Below, in pieces: positions 54,841 through 64,000 of a DNA stretch of 64,000 nt. This DNA comes from Suillus spraguei. Its lineage: Eukaryota > Basidiomycota > Agaricomycetes > Boletales > Suillaceae. Location of the stretch: contig JABCPU010000059.1 in the NCBI GenBank assembly GCA_016800925.1, forward strand, positions 124,001-188,000, written 5' to 3'. The translations under genes and the position numbers were made by a program. Under the pieces are notes generated by a model. That model ran no database searches. It was not told the origin of the DNA and worked only from the letters and a program-made list of their open reading frames with translations. The stretch's first letter is position 1. Each line of letters opens with the position of its first letter.

Positions 54841-55680
54841 CCAAGATTGTAAATCTGAAGTGCGATCTCCTCGAAGCCATAGCATACAGCTGATGACTGA
54901 CAGTGACTCTAGTAGCTGAACAAGGAACGCTAATGAGTCTCTTAACTTATGGGGGTCCTCAGGTTGCATAGGTTTGCTGTGCTTCTTCAGTTCTGACAAT
55001 GCATCCAAGAGAGCCGTGCTTTTCGAAGATTTATCAACCGCAGAGACGAACATGCGAGTATGGAGTGAGGGTCAGGTGATGCAATATCTCGTACTTGAGA
55101 GGCCGCAGTGCGATGGGTCGGAAACATGGTCACGAATGGAAGAGTGATATAGGCTCACGAGGAGAGTGCTGTCTGTAGGGATATCCATGACAGACCGTAG
55201 CTGAAGTAGTGTCGTCTCGACATCACAGCCCTGACAAGGGCCAAGAAGTTTCGAAATTTGTGACAGCGGTGGAGGGTCTGCAAGTGCAGCGACAATGGAC
55301 AGGTGCAGGTATGCCCGTTTTAGATCGGCACATGTGGAGAGGATACAATCGTATAGCTTGTACACCTTCGTTCCTGCTAGCAACTCGCTCGTTAGCTCGA
55401 GCATCAGGTGTAACCGATCTCGGGGATCCTTGTGTCCGTCGTCGACAATAAACTTTATCATTGTAGACGCCACGATGAAACGTCTGCCAGCTCGGCTCGC
55501 CAGCTTCGCAAGGTCACCCCCCGATGGCTGCGGGAAATCAGGATGGCGGTAACCTTGAATGAATGCTGCAAATATATACATATAGATGTCATTGTCGACA
55601 TCGGCACCGTCTAGCGAGTTGATGGTAGCAACGCCCTCTCCAGAAGTTTTCACTGGTATCTCGCGCACCAGCGGGCGCAC
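54679..55680 (-). pseudogene. C-terminal fragment of a NACHT/NLR-type NTPase with WLQTEEGRD repeats
   Basis: Residues from 55,680 correspond to the helical/winged-helix part after the nucleotide-binding site: DIYMYIFAAFIQGY, GDLAKLASRAGRRFIVASTMIKFI, LSIVAALADPPPLSQISKLLG, LRSVMDIP...LLVSLYHSSIRDHVSDPSHCG. An in-frame TGA (55,072) interrupts it, and the same frame continues with HTRMFVSAV to nonapeptide repeats ending at 54,679. The P-loop-bearing part is absent upstream. The order matches Agaricomycete NLRs. Such proteins act in self/non-self or stress sensing; this copy is a fragment. Confidence 0.75.
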
Positions 55681-57084
55681 CTCTTCGTTCTAAAAGACTT
55701 TACAGATACATAGCTAGAGAGCGCTCGTTATAAACGCCAACTCAGATAAGTTGTGCAAAATCTGATATAGATTTGTTGACCTACATAAACCAACAGCGGA
55801 ACTACTTCTCAAAATTACATAATCAACCATGTCATTTGATTTGCCGAAAGAGTCTTGAATTATAATTACACATCCGACTCCTAGCCTGGTAGGGCTTGCT
55901 ACTTATTACTTTTCCCCGTGATCTACTCTCATCTGCCCCTGCTCTGCCAAGTCACTCCCTCTTGCTCTCGTTCTCTCTCCATCCCGGACTATATTGCACG
56001 TCAGCAATTTCATAACGCCTGTGGTAATCCTCCCTAGTAACCCAAATCTAACGGTGAGTAAAGAGCAGCAACATGTGCTCTGAGCATCTGGGGCATCTTG
56101 TGCAATAATCTACTTGGTGAGTATATTTGAATTGGCTCAAGGCATGCATCAGCGTTTGATGTAGGAACATATGATTTTCGGGACCATCGTAAGGTCAGTC
56201 AACAGACCTCCTGGCGGTAAAAACCATAACCAACACCGTAAAATAGGCGACCAACTTGTTGACATGATTCGTGAAGTGCATACGTGAATTGTAGCTCGTC
56301 TGGCTGTGTAGGTTTCGTACAGCGTGCTAGGGAGGGAGAGACTTGGAGATATTGACTGCGCCATCTTGAACCCCACGCTCTGGTGGTTCTTGGACCAACA
56401 ATAATGGTTTTTTTATTTTTATTTTTCTCCCGTAGCTGTCGTGTGCGCGAGATCCATAAGCGGGTATCATTCAGAATACCACATTTCAAAGGTTCGAAGC
56501 CTATATCAAGAGTACGAGTCAGTATAGCGAAACGAAAGATTACGGGCCCCACTCATACTTACAACAAAAAGCTTATGAAGAGACAATGTTCAAGATACGG
56601 GGTATGACTTCAAAGGACCAACTCTAAAAAGTCAAGGCAGCTTATTAGCAGTGTTAATGCCCCGATGCAAGCATGAAGACTACAGCACAACCTAGTGATT
56701 TCGGTCTGTCCGGCATATCGTAAACATCACAGCTCGTTGAGTGGCTAGCACGTGCACTTGCTAAATCTCATATTTGATCAACGTTGCAGTTACCAAGAAG
56801 TTTAGACTGAGCTTGAGCGCTTGAGCTGTCGACGGGTGTCTCCTCTGCGTGGTAGATACAACCTTTACTCACAACACTCATGTGCACTGTTTCGCTGCAT
56901 TAACCTATGCAGTCATTGTGGTCGTCAATTATCCGTGTGCCACACCATAGCAGAGATATAGACACGAGAAAACTTGTTTATCCACACATCGTCGATCTAG
57001 CGGTCTAAAATATGAGAATATAAACGGACTGGTCCACCACACAGAGCGTTTCCCATTGATGCACAGGAAATGAATCCTCGATAA
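55681..57084. other. Region without a supported gene
   Basis: Only short unrecognised frames (for example minus 56,552-56,199). The missing N-terminal part of the NLR fragment is not here. Confidence 0.4.
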
Positions 57085-58304
57085 TCATGAGTACAGCAGT
57101 CTACTGGCCATCTCAAATCCAAGGAACGTCGCCCCATTCGCAAATGGTGAACTGATAAGCCATGAGTCAGTGATACATTTCTGAGAAATGTGATACGCAC
57201 CGAATCAAAGTAGGCCCAAACCACGTGTAAATGCGCTAATTCCCTCGGTTCTCCAAACTTTCCGCACACAATCCCGTGCCGAAGTATACTTTTGCCCAGT
57301 TGAAGGGGTAAATCCATCAGTCTGCATTCTAGATTTGATCATGTCTATAGGGTATATCACTCCCCAAAGCTGTGGCGAAATTAGCTCGATATGCGCGCGA
57401 ACATGCATTGGGCAGAGGGGATGGAACTTACTGCGTATCCAGCTGTCGCACCATACAGAACGGAGTTCATAGGATTAATCTGGTCTCGTCGTATGCCCTT
57501 CTGGGTCATTTCACGTTGTACGAGTTTTTCGTATGCCAAGAAGTAGACGCCATAGCCTGTCGCTTCACGTAGAAAGGTGACAGCCTGTCCTTTAAATAGT
57601 CCAGCAATGCCATATTGTGAGACAATCTGTTTCATTGCGTTAAATGGGCCTTTGTATATTGGGTTCGTATTTGACTGCGTCTGCAGACCTAAAGAATAGG
57701 TCAAAGGCCAGATACAAGTGATGCACATAACACAGGGGACTCACGAATGCGAATGTGCTCCACTGGACCAGAAACCACACCATTAGCGAGCCCTGCCGCT
57801 ACTCCAGCAATGACCAGTTGCCCTCCACCAAGCATCTTTCCTTCTTCTCCTCCTTCTCCTCTAGCTAGATTCTGTGCTGTGAATATCCGTTTTGCATACT
57901 CGAGTACTCCAAATTGTATTGATACGCAGACACCAATTCCCAGCAATGGTGTTAAAGTGCCCTGACAGAATGTGAGAGGGGATAACACAGAATGATAAGA
58001 CCATTACCTTATAGAATGCCAGAGGACCCTCATTTTTCAAGATACCGCCCGCGCAATGCAGCATGCCACTGTAAGTACCCTTTGCCGAAGTTTGCATGCG
58101 CTGAGGGAGAGTCATGATGGGTACGCAAGTATCCTTGCTCGGATTTTATAGTCACTCTCACCACTTTCACAATGTCGAAGGGTTGTCCGACAAGGACCTA
58201 ACACGCAAGTTTTGAGTCAACACGTAGCATTGAGCCTATTTGAGACACACCTGAGCTATTCCTCCAGCCGTTCCAGCCGCAAGGTCCTTGATCGCGTTCG
58301 ACAT
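57085..58304 (-). CDS. Mitochondrial carrier, YMC1/YMC2-like organic acid transporter
   Basis: Inner-membrane solute carrier. Exons 58,304-58,251, 58,197-58,162, 58,100-58,008, 57,961-57,745, 57,688-57,432, 57,369-57,201 and 57,151-57,085 join in phase. Three repeats are visible with signatures VGQPFDIVKV, SGPVEHIRIRLQTQ and YPIDMIKSRMQ. Blocks such as GTLTPLLGIGVCVSIQFG and GYGVYFLAYE place it with yeast YMC1/YMC2 (the carnitine/ornithine carrier branch); the exact substrate cannot be read. In exon 6 the expected GLGPTLIR block reads GLGLL then stop. One base is missing within 57,213-57,217 (GGGCC context), after which the frame continues to an expected NGATFLGFE end. Confidence 0.88.
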
Positions 58305-58881
58305 TTGCGACTGGCTGGTCCTGAGGGAAAATTAACCTAAAGTGCGACTTTGAAACGTTGGAAGTTGAGATAAACCAGCTGGCAATTATACAAATCGCGG
58401 AGTTTCACGTACTTGCCGAGTCACTTATGCGGACGTAATAGACTAACAAGCTCGTTGCCACGAATGTGATATGATATCGGTAGCCGCCAGTCCTCGACTC
58501 GCATGTTAATGTTCTAGACCTTATCTCGGCTTAATCATTTTGTGTTTCACAGAAATCGGCTAAAATCGGTGAGCACCGTGTCCTACGGTATACAGATAAC
58601 GGACAAAGAGGACTCGGACGCAACTCGGACGCGTAGTGGAATAAGATATGGTAGCATTTTCCCACAACTGATTTTTTACAAACTTTCGACTCCGTGAGAG
58701 TCGAGACAGAAGCTCAGCACAACATCTAAGCTTAAGTGTAATACTTGGTTTCACAAGACAGGCAGTTGGCTACCTCGGTATGATGAATTGAAGTCTTGTA
58801 TATAGATACCGGTCCGTACTCAAAATCATAATCAAGACCATGTAACTTATGATCTTCCACCAAGCATTTCATCTCAGTACC

Positions 58882-60897
58882 ATGACTGAACCTACATCCA
58901 ATGAAATTGACGCGACAGCGAACTCGACCACCAACCATATCGGAGATGAAGAGGTAGATGAATGGATTGAAGAGGACGAAAATTATGATGACGATGACTA
59001 TGATGACGGAGAGGAAGAAGCGGAGGAAATTGCGCGTCGGCTGAAGGAACAACTATGGGCGGATATTAGTAAAGCGCAGGCAGACCGCGTAAATATCACT
59101 ACGACGGCATCAACTTCCGCTGCACCACTATACGATGGTGTTCCTCCTGCGGTTCCTTCACCAGTCCCGATCACACAACCGCCTCCCCAATCATCCACGT
59201 CATCCAAGAAGGAAGAGGCCGCCTTGAAAACAATGGGGAACGTGCTGAACATTGCGGGAAAGGATCCTCTGGTTCACTCAACTCTAGCGTCTGCAGTGGT
59301 TCCTGGTGCAGGCAACAGCGTTCTGGAAATACTTAATCAAACGGTTGCCGCTGGGACAATTTCCAAAGATCTTGCAAAATCACTCAGCATGACCCTCGTA
59401 TCTTTGGCTAGATCTGACGCTCTTTTTGCCGCAATGCGTCATTCTAATGCGCCCGCGCTACAACTGGATAAAGGCAAGAGGAAACGTGACGAGACCGAAG
59501 AAGAACAACTGAGGAACGAGCCACGAGCCTTCAAACGGCCAACTTTTGCACATGGTCATTTACAAAGCCAGATAACAGACGCAGTTCGTGCGGTTTCAGA
59601 AACTCTAGCTTCCCATCCACCTTCCAACGGCCCGCCAGATCCGTCAATTATATCCTCAATACAGTTACAATTACACCAAATATTTCTTTTTGCGGTCACT
59701 TCTTCTGCGAGAGGGGGACCTGAAACACATGCCTTACAGGAGGTCAGTGGACTCATTCAGGTAGTTGGAGTCCTGAGTGGCAGTCCCATTGGCCCCCCCG
59801 CTGTCCCACCGAACCCCCATATTCAACCCCCTGACGTATCGATGTATCCTCCCCGCCCATGGATACCGCCGGGAACTGGCCCTCAGCCTGTCCCTTTCAG
59901 CGACATTGGCACCGCAGTATATCCCTGCCTAGTACCAGGTTGCCGCAAAATTTTCGCGCGATTATTTAACCTACGAGCGCACCAACAAGTGCATGCAGTG
60001 CACAGGCCATATCGTTGCGCTGCATGTCCTGCCTCTTTTGCCCGAAATCACGATCTGAAACGACATGCCAAATTACACGACAAGACGGGGTATCAGTGCG
60101 CTGGCTGCTACAAACTGTTCTCGCGTCGTGATGCAATAAAGAGGCACAAAAATAGCAGCGCAACTCGTGGAGGCAAGGGGGAGGCATGTGTCAACGCCGC
60201 AATCAAAGAAGTCGAACTGGACAAGGAAGGTGGAGATGATGCATTGCGGGAAGGTCGACGAACGCGGATGTGGGCTGATATTGCAACGCATTCTGTGGCG
60301 TCCACAGCAAGTTACGGAACGTTTGGTGATGATTGGGGTCCAGAGGAAGGGGAAATGGATGGCAACATCATTGGTCATGCACAAGAGGCTGTGCTTAGTC
60401 TCCACAAGACGTTGCAAGCACATGTGTCCAGCGCGCTGGGAACAACAGCGGATCATAATATTCCGCCCGTGCAGGTTGATCCGGCTGCAGGTCAGGCGAC
60501 CTTGGCTAGCGTCATCGCCAGGGCCCAGCTGCAAAATATGCCGTCTTCGCAAGATAATAATTCAGGGGTGAGCGCTGCCAATCCTAGCACAGCCGAACCG
60601 CAGCTATTACCTCTGGACGACGGATCTTACCCTCCGAGTAATGATTATCCTGCTCCAACCGCGGATAGTGCAGCTGTCTCTGCACCGCCGCTGTCACTGT
60701 ATGGTCTTTCAGAGGAACAAGCACGACTTTTGGAGCAGGCAATTGCTAATGCTGCATCTGCAGCTCAAGCACAGGCAGAGGCAGAGGCTGCGTTGGAAGA
60801 ACAGGAAGAGGACTATGAGGACTACGACGAGCTGGACGATGGTGACAATGACATGGAGACTGTTGGAACTGAAGTCACTTCGACGTTGGCACCATAA
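58882..60897 (+). CDS. C2H2 zinc-finger protein, putative transcription factor
   Basis: Single-exon gene of 671 residues from the ATG at 58,882 (MTEPTSNEID); an upstream in-frame ATG at 58,849 would add 11 residues. The N-terminus is acidic (WIEEDENYDDDDYDD) with a helix EEIARRLKEQLW. The middle is Pro-rich. Near residues 345-425 are three fingers: YPCLVPGCRKIF...HQQVH, YRCAACPASF...HAKLH and YQCAGCYKLF...HKNS (the last with a longer tail). A C-terminal Ala/Gln-rich helix (ANAASAAQAQAEAEAALEEQ) precedes a very acidic end. Sequence-specific DNA binding in the nucleus is inferred. Fully open, no disruption. Confidence 0.9.
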   Translation: MTEPTSNEIDATANSTTNHIGDEEVDEWIEEDENYDDDDYDDGEEEAEEIARRLKEQLWADISKAQADRVNITTTASTSAAPLYDGVPPAVPSPVPITQPPPQSSTSSKKEEAALKTMGNVLNIAGKDPLVHSTLASAVVPGAGNSVLEILNQTVAAGTISKDLAKSLSMTLVSLARSDALFAAMRHSNAPALQLDKGKRKRDETEEEQLRNEPRAFKRPTFAHGHLQSQITDAVRAVSETLASHPPSNGPPDPSIISSIQLQLHQIFLFAVTSSARGGPETHALQEVSGLIQVVGVLSGSPIGPPAVPPNPHIQPPDVSMYPPRPWIPPGTGPQPVPFSDIGTAVYPCLVPGCRKIFARLFNLRAHQQVHAVHRPYRCAACPASFARNHDLKRHAKLHDKTGYQCAGCYKLFSRRDAIKRHKNSSATRGGKGEACVNAAIKEVELDKEGGDDALREGRRTRMWADIATHSVASTASYGTFGDDWGPEEGEMDGNIIGHAQEAVLSLHKTLQAHVSSALGTTADHNIPPVQVDPAAGQATLASVIARAQLQNMPSSQDNNSGVSAANPSTAEPQLLPLDDGSYPPSNDYPAPTADSAAVSAPPLSLYGLSEEQARLLEQAIANAASAAQAQAEAEAALEEQEEDYEDYDELDDGDNDMETVGTEVTSTLAP

Positions 60898-61161
60898 TCT
60901 TGTTTGTGTATTGCGAATATGCCAGGTACATATCAATGGGTACTATAGCTTTCTGCAACCTCCCAAACATGTCCAGTAGCCTTGAACCCATCTGTGATGC
61001 GTCTATCTAATCGTACAATTGTCGATATCGTCCAAAGTAATGAATATGTGTACACAGAATGCGAAGAACCTGAATAGCAATGACATGGTGGTAAAGTGAG
61101 TAATGAACTGAATTCACGGAGGTGGTCGCTTACTACTGGTCATGCCATCAAGATATGGACC

Positions 61162-61362
61162 CTACATCTTTCCCCGCGGTTTATTAGGTGATCTGGGTAC
61201 TGAGTAGAGTTCTTTGCGTTTTGCCTCTGCTTGCCGCCAAAATTCTTGAGTTTGTGGAGACTCGCGTCGCCATGCCTCGGCAATGACTTGAGCGGGGGAT
61301 AAGTTTGCGCGATATATTGGCCCTGTATTCCCATCTTGTTTTGGGCGGGGGTCGGACGTCAT
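61162..61362 (-). CDS. Small conserved-looking protein, 66 residues
   Basis: Reads MTSDPRPKQDGNTGPIYR, then a helix VIAEAWRRESPQTQEFW and a basic tail. The preceding TTCTAG could be a splice acceptor, so an upstream exon is possible; the frame at 61,757-61,518 (79 residues, MKVTCAVRLETSF) is a candidate neighbour or 5' part. Composition is protein-like, but no family is recognised. Confidence 0.4.
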   Translation of the reverse strand: MTSDPRPKQDGNTGPIYRANLSPAQVIAEAWRRESPQTQEFWRQAEAKRKELYSVPRSPNKPRGKM

Positions 61363-62509
61363 CGCATTCTAGAATTCAGAAAACATACGAGTTCAGGAAA
61401 CCGAAATACAAGAGAAACCGATGTAGCAAAATTGGCGTACGGCAGCTCAAGGTTCAAACAAGTGGGACATGGACAGGGACCGGTGATTGGACTTTTATAC
61501 AAGGTTTGGTTAGTGGACTAAATCTTATTTCTTCCCGTCTGCGGGAGCGAGTCGAATCTCGAGGCAGACGAGGGTAAACTCTTCATTTGTTGTTCTCCGT
61601 ATATGGAAGGATCAAAGCGGGCGGATAGACTACCGGACGGTATATCTAGGCCTTCTGCGATGAGCGCAAGACTTCGCGTAGTAGCCAAAAATGGGTAGTG
61701 AATAAACGAATTGCCGTAAAAGGAAGTTTCAAGGCGGACGGCGCACGTAACTTTCATGGATTGAGCGCTGCGTTAAAACGCCTCGCATCAAGACATGTAC
61801 ACCCACAGGACGACAGGATGATTTCGCCTCATGTTTCAATGTGAGTCTTTTAATGAGATTGGAGGAAAGAGACCCACGAGTGTGGTAAAACGCGGTATAG
61901 AGCCTGGGTGACTCAAGTCAGGGACATGAGTCATTGCTCAGCCAACAAGGCACTGCTGATTGGAGTACCAGTCACCAAGCTTCAACATAGGCACGGGAAG
62001 CACGGAGAAGAAGCACTATACTTCGAAATCACCTCAATTCTGGTGGTAAGAAGTGACTCACATATGCATTGTAACCCAAGTATGGGAAGATCAATGTACA
62101 TTGTACGACCATATGCGTGATCTGTACATTATGGCCAGTAGGCACAATGGACTTGTCCACACGCTCGTAGAGTTGCGAAAGCCCGAATAGAACCGTACAA
62201 GTAAGGTTCCCATTATAATGGGCGGCCACTAGTTCCGAGGAATGAAGGTGATGCTAATGCGGGGTAAATTGATGCTTGAGACCACAAAGTATTATAATTT
62301 TTTATGCGCTGTCATTTGGTCCGAGTTGTGGCACTTTCAAAGTGTGAGCATGCGCAGACAGTCAAGTTACTAATACTCGAATCACCCTGTGATTCACATG
62401 ATGGCACAGACCACACGCTTGCGGCTTGCCGCCCGTCCGCACAACGTACTTCAAGTCGTACACTTTTTAATCAATCATAGCCTTCCGAGTTCTAGTGCGT
62501 ACCATCAAG
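61363..62509. other. Intergenic region upstream of the NADH pyrophosphatase gene
   Basis: Apart from the possible small frame at 61,518-61,757 (minus), nothing is supported. A short inverted repeat (CGTCTGC...GCAGACG near 61,538-61,573) was checked and is not a tRNA. Confidence 0.4.
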
Positions 62510-64000
62510 ATGGTCGAAGCGTCAGTGTAATGATTTACATACGTGACACATCGCCCTGATCTTGTCTCCCAGATCTCAAAATCTATTTGGAGGGTCACCT
62601 CTCAACCGTCTATCATGGCTCAGGACATCTCGTTCATTCCTCAATGCAGTCGTCGCTTCACCTACTGCGAGGTGGATCTTATTCAACGGAGGCCAGCCGC
62701 TCATCGCTTCTCATGTCGGCACACCGAAAGGAAGTCTGGCGTTGTTGACCACCCAGGACGTCAAACCCTTGCTCGGTGCAGAGCCGTTCTTTGGACAATG
62801 CGAGCAGGAAGGAGAGCTTTCCTCATCTGATATACCCATTCTCGAGGCTGCACGACTCCGTGGTCCTTCAATCGTATTCCTTGGTTTGAAAGAGACGGAA
62901 AATTTAGGAACTTCTGCTCTCCCATCTTCCGAATTTAAAGATCCCGAAGCTGCTGTTGCCAAACTCACCGGAATCCCTTACTTTTCCGCGGATATCGCGG
63001 ACCTCGATGAGAATAAGGTTAATGAAGTCATAGAGAACGCCGGGCTTGTAAAGGATGGATCAACACTGGCTTTTACGGAGCCACGTGCGGCGATGTCAAG
63101 TCTTGATGCGTATACTGCAGCACTCTTTGCGGAGGCTCGGAGCATGGTAGATTGGAACCAAAGGAATAAGGTATGTACTAGTATTTGCAGAACAGAAACC
63201 TTGTACGGAAATGTGATGTTCTAGTTCTGTCCCGCTTGCGGTTCACCCGTATATTCCATGTGGGCTGGATGGAAGTTGAGCTGTACGTCTCTACTTCCCT
63301 GGGCCGATAACACGGACAAGAAACCTTGTCCCTCTGGGTTTGTTCCAATATTGCGTCGCAAAAAATTACTCATATGACATGAAGGCGAGGGTTGCATAAC
63401 TTTGCTCATCCTCGGACGGATCCCGTCGTGATCATGCTTGCCATTGATCAATCAGGAGAGAAAGTCCTTCTCGGGAGAAATGTTTGCATATCGATCTTCA
63501 ATACAAGTTGTGTTTCCTAACATAGTCCGCTGCAGAAAAAATTCCCCCCAAATTCTACTCTGCACTCGCTGGCTTCATCGAGCCAGGCGAGTCCTTCGAG
63601 GATGCCGTCAAGCGGGAGATGTGGGAGGAAGCTGGTGTGAATGTCTGGAACATTCGATACCACTCTGGACAGCCCTGGGTACGTTGACTCTGCACAGAAA
63701 AATCCCCGGCTTATCAACTCCAATATTTTAGCCATACCCAGCGAACTTGATGGTCGGCTATTATGCAACAGCTGATTCTTCTGCGCCAATCCGTACAGAT
63801 TTGGATAACGAACTCGAAGGTCAGTTGTCTGCTGTTGAAACGTTGGTGTTGGTGTTTGACTCAAGGATGTACTGTAGACGCTCGGTGGTTCACCAAAGAA
63901 GAAGTTCTTGCTGTCTTGAGACAGTCTGCTGAAGTTAATAACGACGAGCCGGCCTTTAAGATACCCGCGCCAACTGCAATTGCGGGCGTTCTCATTCGGT
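62510..64000 (+). CDS. NADH/NAD+ pyrophosphatase, Nudix family (NPY1/NUDT12-like), 3' end beyond window
   Basis: Hydrolyses NADH (and NAD-capped RNA in relatives) to NMN and AMP. Exons 62,510-62,520, 62,573-63,170, 63,225-63,337, 63,385-63,481, 63,536-63,678, 63,732-63,819 and 63,878 onward. The N-terminal part (FLNAVVASPTARWILF...) is the NUDIX-like domain. A zinc ribbon follows with CPAC and two more Cys. Then HPRTDPVVIMLAID, the full Nudix box from GFIEPGESFEDAV through KREMWEEAGV, the family SQPWP-like motif (SGQPWPYPANLM), and DARWFTKEEVL at the end. At the 63,481/63,536 junction the phases disagree by one base beside an A-run, so a base may be missing. Confidence 0.93.

Noticed and set aside
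61530..61580. Possible tRNA T-arm (GAGTCGAATCTC within an inverted repeat)
   Set aside because: No acceptor stem, D-arm or anticodon arm at the required distances; it is only a short hairpin.

Overview
The window is a nuclear segment from a filamentous basidiomycete, most likely an Agaricomycete. The evidence is spliced genes with ~50-bp introns, KDZ (Kyakuja-Dileera-Zisupton) and PIF/Harbinger DNA transposons, a Tf1/sushi-like chromodomain Gypsy retrotransposon, and tandem copies of the kinase family expanded in Agaricomycetes. The species cannot be named from the sequence.

The left half (1-35,250) is a nest of mobile elements. A Gypsy element runs off the left edge (1-907). A decayed Harbinger transposase (1,780-1,843, resuming at 10,906-11,320) was hit by a ~0.96-kb LTR (family B). 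That LTR was hit by an LTR of family A with GCGGC target duplications. The family A LTR was in turn hit by a nearly complete 7.6-kb Gypsy element (2,636-10,256) with GGTGG duplications. The Gypsy element carries Gag, protease, RT, RNase H, integrase, chromodomain and an extra zinc-knuckle ORF, and has an exact 11-nt self-priming site.

A ~17.5-kb KDZ transposon (11,321-28,773) follows. It has inverted ends and mirror-image subterminal minisatellites. It carries a TET/JBP-type dioxygenase, a CxC2-type KDZ transposase and three or four companion genes. To its right are nested family B LTRs and a second Harbinger element (31,383-35,243) with ~85-bp terminal inverted repeats and TTA duplications, interrupted by a solo LTR.

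The right half holds host genes: a C2-domain membrane protein (37,429-39,272); a tandemly amplified locus (39.4-53.5 kb) of fungal-type kinase genes (two full-length, two remnants) paired head-to-head with small helical proteins whose C-termini repeat a short Thr-(Phe/Leu)-Asn-(Ile/Val) Gly/Ser motif; a broken NLR-type NTPase fragment with a coding 27-bp minisatellite; a YMC1-like mitochondrial carrier; a C2H2 zinc-finger protein; and an NADH pyrophosphatase running off the right edge.

Two parts deserve most attention: the TET/JBP-carrying KDZ element, an association already known in fungi, and the kinase/small-protein array, for which I know of no description. Several otherwise sound genes carry single-base frame breaks in short homopolymers, so some disruptions may be assembly errors.
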